Shown piece after piece: positions 58,148 to 64,000 of a stretch of DNA of 64,000 nt. The translations under genes and the position numbers were made by a program. Below the pieces are notes generated by a model, which was not told where the DNA came from, searched no databases, and worked only from the letters and a program-made list of their open reading frames with translations. The stretch covers positions 1-64,000 of the forward strand of contig NZ_CP170453.1 of NCBI RefSeq assembly GCF_042492175.1, in the 5' to 3' direction. The stretch comes from CAJXSN01 sp947492235. Its GTDB lineage: Bacteria > Pseudomonadota > Alphaproteobacteria > Sphingomonadales > Sphingomonadaceae. The number at the start of each line of letters is the position of its first letter. The stretch's first letter is position 1.

Positions 58148-60114
58148 GCTATCGCCTCTTCTTGCTGACGAACCATAAGCTGGTCTGCCTGTCGCTCCGC
58201 AAGCCGCGCTTCCTGCGCCTTCCGCCGCCGGGAGCGCCGTATATGCCCCGCTGCGGCAAGAATACCGCCCAGCGCAATCAGCAGCGATCCATACCAGATC
58301 ATCGCCACAAAAGGCTTCCACCAAAGCCGCAATTGCCAGCGCCCGTCGCCCGCCGCTTGACCCAGCACGGCATAGAGCTGCCCGTCCCACCGGTTCAGCA
58401 GAGCGCTCTCGGTCGTTGTTTGCACTGGCTGCACGAAAGTGCGTGATTGCGGGCGCAGGATGACAGCGTCGCCCCCATCGCTCGCCGAAAGGCGCGCCTC
58501 CAGCGCTGTCCAGTTCGGCCCCGCCAGTGGCTCCACGCCTTCCAGAGTTACCTCATACGGGCCGATCTGCGCGCCTTCGCCGGCGCTCACCGCAGCCAGC
58601 GTTTCTTTGGAGAAACCGCTTTCGCTGGCCATGCCGAACAACGACACCGCCACGCCGAAATGGGCCAGCACCATGCCCCATGTCGCCATCGGGGTCCGGC
58701 TCAACTTGCGTCCGTAGAGCGGCATTACAGCCGCCACCGCAATCACCGCCGCGAAGGCCAGACCAAGGACAGGCAACACGCCCGCATCGCTCAGCAACGC
58801 GCCTGCAAGGGCCGTCACCACACCGACTGCGGCAAGCACGATAACACCCTTCGAAATCCGCCGCGCGCTGTCCTGCCGCCAGCGCAGGATCGGGCCGACC
58901 GCCATCACGGCAAACATCGGCAGTGCAAACACCGCGCTCACAGGATTGAAATAGGGCGGGCCGATGGACACGCGGTCCCCCGCCGCCTCTGCCATCAGCG
59001 GATAGAGCGTGCCCAGCAGAACGACGCCCAGAATGGCGCATAGCATGATGTTGTTGAACACTAGCGCCGTCTCGCGGCTGGCAACGGCAAAGCGCTTGCC
59101 CTCTGCAATGCTGCTGGCCCGCCATGCGAACAGCGCCAGCGCCCCGCCAATATACAGGGCGAGCAGGATGAGAATGAACACACCGCGCTCCGGATCAACG
59201 GCGAAACTGTGCACGCTCGTCAGCACGCCCGACCGGACGATGAAGGTGCCCAGCATGCTCATCGAAAACGCCACCACGCCCAGCATCACGGTCCAGGTCC
59301 GCAAGGCATCGCGCGCGGCCAGCACGGTGACCGAATGCAGCAGCGCGGTCGCCGCCAGCCATGGCATCAGCGACGCGTTCTCCACCGGGTCCCAGAACCA
59401 CCAGCCGCCCCAGCCCAGCTCGTAATAAGCCCACCAGCTGCCCGCGGCGATCCCCAGTGTCAGGAACACCCACGCGCCCAGCACCCAGGGCCGCATCGCG
59501 CGGGCAAAGTCGGGGTTCACCTGCCGTGTAATCAGCGCGCCGACGACAAAGCTGAAAGCGACCGACAGGCCGACATAGCCGATGTATAAAGTCGGCGGAT
59601 GGAAGGCGAGGCCCCAGTCCTGCAGCAGCGGGTTCAGCCCCGCCCCCTGCGCGGCCGGAGAGGGCAAACGCTCGAACGGATTGGAGCTGCCGATCAGAAA
59701 GGCATAGAAGCCCACGCCCACAGCCCCTTGCGCGGCGAGAACCGCCTGTATCGTGCGTTCGGGCAGGCGTTTCTCCAGCGCGCCGATGGCTGCGCCCGAA
59801 AGCGCCATGACCGCGACCCACAGCAGCATGGAACCCTCGTGATTCCCCCACGCACCGGTCAGCTTGTAGATCATCGGCTTTTCGGAATGCGAATTGGTGG
59901 CGACCAGCTTCACCGACAGATCGGTGATCGCAAACAGCCACAACAGGCACGCAAACGCGGTCAGCGCCAGCAACCCCTGCACAATGGCGGCAGGCCGTGT
60001 AAGCGCGCCGATATCGTTGCCTTCGCTGCGCGTCGCCAGCGCGCCTGCGATGAATTGCAGCATGCACAGCGCAGCCGCCATCCACAACGCGGCGAGGCCG
60101 ATTTCCGCTGTCAC
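58144..60114 (-). CDS. ccmF: Haem lyase CcmF
   Basis: Integral membrane haem lyase core of Ccm, 656 residues with about 14-15 helices. The haem-handling WWD motif is GWGGWWFWDPVENASLMPWL. The start is a GTG at 60114 overlapping the ccmE stop (GTGA). Joins haem from CcmE to apocytochrome together with CcmH and CcmI. Confidence 0.96.
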   Translation of the reverse strand: MTAEIGLAALWMAAALCMLQFIAGALATRSEGNDIGALTRPAAIVQGLLALTAFACLLWLFAITDLSVKLVATNSHSEKPMIYKLTGAWGNHEGSMLLWVAVMALSGAAIGALEKRLPERTIQAVLAAQGAVGVGFYAFLIGSSNPFERLPSPAAQGAGLNPLLQDWGLAFHPPTLYIGYVGLSVAFSFVVGALITRQVNPDFARAMRPWVLGAWVFLTLGIAAGSWWAYYELGWGGWWFWDPVENASLMPWLAATALLHSVTVLAARDALRTWTVMLGVVAFSMSMLGTFIVRSGVLTSVHSFAVDPERGVFILILLALYIGGALALFAWRASSIAEGKRFAVASRETALVFNNIMLCAILGVVLLGTLYPLMAEAAGDRVSIGPPYFNPVSAVFALPMFAVMAVGPILRWRQDSARRISKGVIVLAAVGVVTALAGALLSDAGVLPVLGLAFAAVIAVAAVMPLYGRKLSRTPMATWGMVLAHFGVAVSLFGMASESGFSKETLAAVSAGEGAQIGPYEVTLEGVEPLAGPNWTALEARLSASDGGDAVILRPQSRTFVQPVQTTTESALLNRWDGQLYAVLGQAAGDGRWQLRLWWKPFVAMIWYGSLLIALGGILAAAGHIRRSRRRKAQEARLAERQADQLMVRQQEEAIA

Positions 60115-60578
60115 TTGGGCGAAATCCCGGTGGTCTCGGCCACCACCTGCTGCGCCTGATGCTCGGTCATGTCCTGCAATTCGCGCGGCACGTAGTTTTC
60201 GTCATGCTTGGCCAGCAGGGTCTCCGCCATGAAGGTGCCGTCGCCCATGCGTCCCTCTGCCACCACCCCGGAGTTTTCGACGAACAGATCGGGCACGATG
60301 CCGGTGAATTGCACGGGCATGGAGGCCTCGCCATCGGAAACAACGAAACGGATCGAAACGCCGTCAGCCTGCTGCGCAATGGAGCCGGTCTGCACCATGC
60401 CGCCCAGACGGACGAGGCGGGTCTTCTCTGGCGGATCGGCAACAATTTGGCTGGGCGTGTAGAAGTAATTCGCCTCGCTGCGCAGGCCCCAAGCGGCGAG
60501 CAGTCCTGCGCCGATCAGCACCACCAGCGCAATCACCACCAGCACGAGCCGCTGGTGTTTCGCTTTGAGCATAGTCAT
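60111..60578 (-). CDS. ccmE: Haem chaperone CcmE
   Basis: Periplasmic haem chaperone with an N-terminal anchor (LVLVVIALVVLIGAGLLAAWG), 155 residues. The covalent haem His and following Tyr are in HDENYVP, as in H-x-x-x-Y of the canonical proteins. ATG 60578 overlaps the ccmD stop (ATGA). Confidence 0.96.
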   Translation of the reverse strand: MTMLKAKHQRLVLVVIALVVLIGAGLLAAWGLRSEANYFYTPSQIVADPPEKTRLVRLGGMVQTGSIAQQADGVSIRFVVSDGEASMPVQFTGIVPDLFVENSGVVAEGRMGDGTFMAETLLAKHDENYVPRELQDMTEHQAQQVVAETTGISPK

Positions 60579-60715
60579 TTGCGCCGCGCCTCCTCACGCC
60601 GGGCTTCTGCCTTGCGCATGGTGATGAAGGCCCACAGCACCAGAGCGCCAATCGCCAGCAGCCCCACCGCATAGGATGCGACCACGAAATCCCACTGGGC
60701 CAACCCCTCGCGCAT
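60575..60715 (-). CDS. ccmD: CcmD-type small membrane protein
   Basis: Forty-six residues: one N-terminal-proximal membrane helix (FVVASYAVGLLAIGALVLWAF) and a basic C-terminus rich in Arg and Glu (MRKAEARREEARRK). CcmD stabilises the CcmC:haem:CcmE complex. Start shares one base with the ccmC stop (TGATG); its stop overlaps the ccmE start (ATGA). Position and shape decide the call. Confidence 0.88.
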   Translation of the reverse strand: MREGLAQWDFVVASYAVGLLAIGALVLWAFITMRKAEARREEARRK

Positions 60716-61437
60716 CAGGCGGTCTCCATCGCCTTGCGCCGCAGCCGCGCATCGGCCTGCATATCGGCGAGCAAGGCCCGCATCCGCGCCAGCACTACGC
60801 CGCCAAACAGCAGCGAATACCCCAGCACGGCTATCAGCAGCGGCCAGAGGTAAGCCGGATCAATCGCGCTCTTGCCCACGGTCAGGCTGGGCGGCTGGTG
60901 CAGCGAATTCCACCAGACGACCGAGCGGTTGATAATCGGAATGTTGATCGCGCCGACCAGCGCAAAAATTGCCGGAATGCGCTGCGAAACGCCTTCACGC
61001 GCGCTGGCCTGCGCCAAGGCGATGTATCCCGCATACAAGAACAGCAGCACCAGCATGCTGGTCAGCCGCCCGTCCCACACCCACCAGGTGCCCCATGTCG
61101 GGCGGCCCCAGATGGAACCGGTTGCCAGACAGACCGCAGTGAACACCATGCCAGGTGCAGCCGAGGCCCGCGCGGCGATGGCGGCCAGCGGATGACGCCA
61201 GACCAGCAGAGCGATGCTGGACAGCGCAATCGCGGTCCATCCGCCCATGCCGAGCCACGCGGCGGGCACATGGATAAACAGGATGCGCACCGTCTCGCCC
61301 ATCAGCCGGTCGGGCGGAACCTGTGTCAGGCCCCACCACGTCGCGCCAGCCGTCAGCACCAGTCCCGAGATCAGCAGCGCAGGCGTCAGCCAGCGGGCAA
61401 TCGCGAGGAACCGGCGGGGATTGGCGAAACCGTGCAT
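60715..61437 (-). CDS. ccmC: Haem transfer protein CcmC
   Basis: Six-helix membrane protein loading haem on CcmE, 240 residues. The WWD motif is WGTWWVWDGRLTS. HVPAAWLGMGGW and NSLHQPPS carry the conserved His ligands. First gene of the ccmCDEFGHI operon; ccmA and ccmB are not in the window, so they must lie elsewhere. Confidence 0.96.
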   Translation of the reverse strand: MHGFANPRRFLAIARWLTPALLISGLVLTAGATWWGLTQVPPDRLMGETVRILFIHVPAAWLGMGGWTAIALSSIALLVWRHPLAAIAARASAAPGMVFTAVCLATGSIWGRPTWGTWWVWDGRLTSMLVLLFLYAGYIALAQASAREGVSQRIPAIFALVGAINIPIINRSVVWWNSLHQPPSLTVGKSAIDPAYLWPLLIAVLGYSLLFGGVVLARMRALLADMQADARLRRKAMETA

Positions 61438-61540
61438 GAATGGGCTCTAGCGGGGAAATGGCGCGTGTTACCGGCTCTCTTACAGGCAGATACCAGTGGT
61501 GGGAAGGCGGTCCAAAGGGTGGCCTTCCAGCCCCGCAAAC

Positions 61541-62614
61541 CTATCGCCCGATCAGCTTTTGCGCCATGCGGTCGGCAACGACATCGGAGGACACGCCGCT
61601 GCTATCGCTTTCCGCCCAGATTTCTTCCAGACGTCCGGGGATCAACGCCAAGCGCTTGCGCACTTCATTGATATCGCATGGATCGCCGTGGCAGCGGCAC
61701 AGATATTCCATCGTCACGCTGATGATGCCGCCTGCGTTGATCACATAGTCCGGCGCATACAGGATACCGCGCTCGGCAAGCTGTGCCCCGTGATGCGCGC
61801 GGGCGAGCTGGTTGTTCGCCCCGCCAGCGACAATCGGGCAATCGAGGCGTGCAATGCCCTCCTCGTCCAGAATGGCGCCCAGCGCGTTAGGGCTGAAGAC
61901 GTCGCAGGACGTGCTCATGATCGCATCAGGTGCAGCGACTTCGCCGCCCAGCTCTTCCGCCAGCGCCTTGGCCCGGCCTTCGTCGATATCCGACAGGGTC
62001 AGCTTCGCGCCATCCTGCGCCAGCAGTTTCGCTACGCCGCCGCCTACGCTGCCGGTGCCCTGAATGGCGACATGCACGCCCTTCACGCTGTCCTTGCCCA
62101 GCTTGTACCGCACTGCTGCCTTGATGCCGTGATAGATGCCCATCGCGGTAAACGGACCGGGATCGCCGCCTGCCATATTGTCGCCTGCGCTGCCATCGAC
62201 CGGCAGGCCGGAGACATGCGCGGTGCGCTGCGAAACGGCGACCATATCGTCTTCGCTGATGCCGACATCCTCGGCCGTAACATAGCGGCCATTCAGAGCC
62301 TCTACCGCATCACCGAAGGCGGCGAGCATTTCAGGTGTCTTGCGCTTGTCCGCACCGGCCAGGATCACAGCCTTGCCGCCGCCCATGGGCAGACCGGCCA
62401 TCGCGTTCTTGTAGCTCATCCCGCGGCTCAGGCGCAGCGCATCGCGCATCGCGGCCTTTGGCTCGGCATAATGCCAGAAGCGCGTGCCCCCGGCACCGGG
62501 GCCAAGATGGGTGGAATGCAGCGCAATAATCGCGGTCAGCCCGCTTTCCGGATGGCGGACGAGCTGTACCAGCTCGTGATCGTCATAATCGGGTTCGGTC
62601 CAGAAAGCTGTCAT
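61541..62614 (-). CDS. Glu/Leu/Phe/Val dehydrogenase
   Basis: NAD-dependent amino acid dehydrogenase, 357 residues, of the leucine/phenylalanine/valine type. The catalytic Lys is in LPMGGGKAVI, with GPGAGGTRFW upstream and the NAD Rossmann motif AIQGTGSVGGGVAKLL; AGGANNQLARAHHG binds substrate. Leucine dehydrogenase is the closest description but the amino acid is not decided here. ATG 62614 is used; the longer frame enters the tRNA-His gene. Confidence 0.92.
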   Translation of the reverse strand: MTAFWTEPDYDDHELVQLVRHPESGLTAIIALHSTHLGPGAGGTRFWHYAEPKAAMRDALRLSRGMSYKNAMAGLPMGGGKAVILAGADKRKTPEMLAAFGDAVEALNGRYVTAEDVGISEDDMVAVSQRTAHVSGLPVDGSAGDNMAGGDPGPFTAMGIYHGIKAAVRYKLGKDSVKGVHVAIQGTGSVGGGVAKLLAQDGAKLTLSDIDEGRAKALAEELGGEVAAPDAIMSTSCDVFSPNALGAILDEEGIARLDCPIVAGGANNQLARAHHGAQLAERGILYAPDYVINAGGIISVTMEYLCRCHGDPCDINEVRKRLALIPGRLEEIWAESDSSGVSSDVVADRMAQKLIGR

Positions 62615-62664
62615 TATCGCGTCCCTGCGCAGGTGCTGAAAGCGGCATGATCGGAAGCGAAAAA

Positions 62665-62742
62665 TGGGGCGATCGACGGGGTTTGAACCCGCGACCTCCG
62701 GTACCACAAACCGGCGCTCTAACCAACTGAGCTACGATCGCC
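62665..62742 (-). tRNA. tRNA-His (GTG)
   Basis: Complete tRNA on the minus strand: anticodon stem CCGGT/ACCGG with loop TTGTGGT and anticodon GTG, acceptor GCGATCG with CGATCGC, discriminator C and an encoded CCA (62665-62667). The extra G at position -1 (62742) opposite C73, the histidine identity feature, is encoded. Confidence 0.96.
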
Positions 62743-62941
62743 ACATGCCCCGAAATTGCCGTGCATGGCGGGGCTGTTACGCCCGTAAACACGCCCGTCA
62801 AGGGCGCTTTCAGGCGGGGGCGAGCCTGTTGCATAAGCGGCCCCGATTGGGAAGCGAAAACTGCGCTGGCGGCGCTCAGGCGCAATATTCTTACCTTTGC
62901 TGCTTGCACGGTCTCGCCGGATATCTGATGCTGGAACACCG

Positions 62942-63580
62942 ATGGTGCAACCAAACGAATCCTCGGGCGAGCGGCTGCTGGCCTATGGCGGCGTGCAAAA
63001 GCTGCCCTTCCCCAAGGCCGAAATGTTCCAGCGGCGCGGCTTTGTGGAGCCGGAACTGTGCGCGCAGCTGTTAGCGCTGATCGAGGCCGAACGCCGCCCC
63101 TCCACGCTCGCGGATGCCAATGGCGATCACTATTTCCGCACCAGTGAAACCTGCGATCTGAATGCAGACCATCCGGCGGTGCAGGCGATGGAGGCGAAGC
63201 TCGACGCATTGACCGGGATCGACCCGGCTTACGGCGAGCCCTTGCAGGGCCAGCGCTATGATGTCGGGCAGGAATTCAAAGCGCACACAGATTACTTCGC
63301 GCCCGATGGAGAGGATTGGGAGAAATACTGCTCGGTCGCCGGGCAGCGGACCTGGACCTGCATGGTCTATCTCAACGATGTGGAAGCAGGCGGCGCGACC
63401 CGGTTCAAGGTCCTGAAAAAGAGCTTCCAGCCCGAGGCGGGCAAGCTGCTGGCATGGAACAATCGCCGCCCCGATGGCGAGGTGAACCCGAACACGCTCC
63501 ACCACGGCATGAAGGTCCGCAAGGGGCTGAAATATGTGCTGACGAAATGGTACCGCGAGAAACCGTGGGGGTGGGAGTGA
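62942..63580 (+). CDS. 2OG-Fe(II) oxygenase (prolyl 4-hydroxylase-like)
   Basis: A 212-residue Fe(II)/2-oxoglutarate dioxygenase of the P4Hc type. Iron ligands are His115 and Asp117 in KAHTDYF and the distal His in TLHHGMKV; Lys197 in GLKYVLTKWYR binds 2-oxoglutarate. RYDVGQEFKAHTDYF is the classical strand. The substrate may be a protein prolyl residue or a ribosomal site; not deducible. The ATG at 62942 is chosen over upstream frame starts. Its stop shares one base with the next gene. Confidence 0.9.
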   Translation: MVQPNESSGERLLAYGGVQKLPFPKAEMFQRRGFVEPELCAQLLALIEAERRPSTLADANGDHYFRTSETCDLNADHPAVQAMEAKLDALTGIDPAYGEPLQGQRYDVGQEFKAHTDYFAPDGEDWEKYCSVAGQRTWTCMVYLNDVEAGGATRFKVLKKSFQPEAGKLLAWNNRRPDGEVNPNTLHHGMKVRKGLKYVLTKWYREKPWGWE

Positions 63581-64000
63581 TGCCACAAACATCGACATTG
63601 CTTTGGGTTCTGACCGTCGGTCTCGTCATCGCGTTTCCGATAATCGCGGACAACTACTTCACAGCAATGGCGATGGCAGGAGCCTACCCGCCTGACGGAG
63701 ATACAATTATCATCCCGATTATGGGATCCGTTTTCCTTGCGATTGCCTTGTCACCGTTCATCATTGGATGCGCGTGGCTGGCATTAAGGAGATACGAGGC
63801 CGCTCCTTCGCTGATGGTCTGGCGAGACGACCGTCGATTGCGAAGCGTGTTCATCACTTTGGCAGCGCTCATTGGAATCAGTGGAGCTTTATTTCTGAGC
63901 GTAGTTTACCTGCTCCAGATCAGAATTTGGCAGGAGCTGCTTTGGACGGTGTATTATCTCGGTTGGGCCTACTGGTTTGCGGCCATGAGGGCCGCATTCA
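63580..64000 (+). CDS. Membrane protein, unknown (3' end cut)
   Basis: Open frame of at least 140 residues to the window edge, starting at ATG 63580 that shares a base with the previous stop (TGATG). Four hydrophobic helices are visible (VLTVGLVIAFPIIA, PIMGSVFLAIALSPFIIGCAW, VFITLAALIGISGALFLSVVYLL and a last Trp/Tyr-rich one). Composition is AT-richer than the oxygenase gene. No family recognised. Confidence 0.6.
   Translation, partial: MPQTSTLLWVLTVGLVIAFPIIADNYFTAMAMAGAYPPDGDTIIIPIMGSVFLAIALSPFIIGCAWLALRRYEAAPSLMVWRDDRRLRSVFITLAALIGISGALFLSVVYLLQIRIWQELLWTVYYLGWAYWFAAMRAAF

Overview
The window reads as chromosomal DNA from a sphingomonad alphaproteobacterium, most likely of the Erythrobacteraceae. 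The evidence is the mixture of gene families: a C4-type 5-aminolevulinate synthase, a short LOV-HTH photoreceptor of the Erythrobacter EL222 type, the carboxyspermidine route to spermidine, a CcmCDEFGHI cytochrome c maturation operon and the dapF-mtaB-ftsY-yciB order. It is high-GC core DNA interrupted by a few visibly AT-richer single-gene or two-gene patches. I see no rRNA, IS element, prophage, CRISPR array or secondary-metabolite cluster. There are two tRNA genes, one with a CAT anticodon and one tRNA-His. No stretch above 300 bases lacks a gene.

Layout. 1-1271: end of a TspO gene, then a small HTH gene coupled to a tiny membrane protein. 1274-5537: pgi, lepB-rnc and era. 5548-6331: a repeat-rich patch holding a DUF559 nuclease gene enclosed by two inverted double-hairpin elements, a mini SANT/Myb-like protein and a large palindrome. 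6340-12638: topA, two AT-richer membrane proteins, dprA, plsY and murI. 12719-18172: hemA, a lipoprotein, a nitroreductase, an M20 peptidase and a TauD-type dioxygenase. 18277-21231: a PAS-GGDEF-EAL-PilZ protein followed by the LOV-HTH regulator. 21253-27269: polyamine genes (ornithine-type decarboxylase; carboxyspermidine dehydrogenase, macro-domain protein and carboxyspermidine decarboxylase in one operon) around a divergent LemA/DUF3137 pair. 27329-31708: threonine dehydratase, two MAPEG genes, trxB, a DSP-type phosphatase and a lone receiver protein. 31715-35656: trehalose operon otsB-GH15-otsA. 35688-40872: a tRNA, a 2H phosphoesterase, mltG, fabF, acpP and aspS. 41064-47829: rnd, an OxyR-type regulator, a PilZ protein, pgsA, an MFS transporter and a ThDP enzyme. 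47833-53918: EVE protein, a membrane GGDEF-EAL protein, dapF-mtaB-ftsY and yciB. 53928-64000: an AT-rich orphan, kup, the ccm operon, a Leu/Phe/Val dehydrogenase, tRNA-His, a 2OG-Fe(II) oxygenase and a truncated membrane protein.

How the genes work together. Several units are joined by 1-4 nt stop/start overlaps: all six junctions of ccmC-D-E-F-G-H-I, dapF-mtaB-ftsY, lepB-rnc and nitroreductase-M20; the polyamine operon has a 1-nt overlap at one junction and a 4-nt gap at the other. Three c-di-GMP-related genes (two GGDEF-EAL proteins and one PilZ protein) plus the LOV regulator suggest light- and second-messenger-controlled behaviour.

The most unusual structure is at 5548-6035. A DUF559 endonuclease-like gene lies between two inverted copies of a double-hairpin element. 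The inner copy edges supply its Shine-Dalgarno sequence on one side and its last codons and stop codon on the other. A second, unrelated repeat family occurs three times, each time directly upstream of a gene start (era, murI, yciB). Whether these are already described cannot be decided from the sequence alone.
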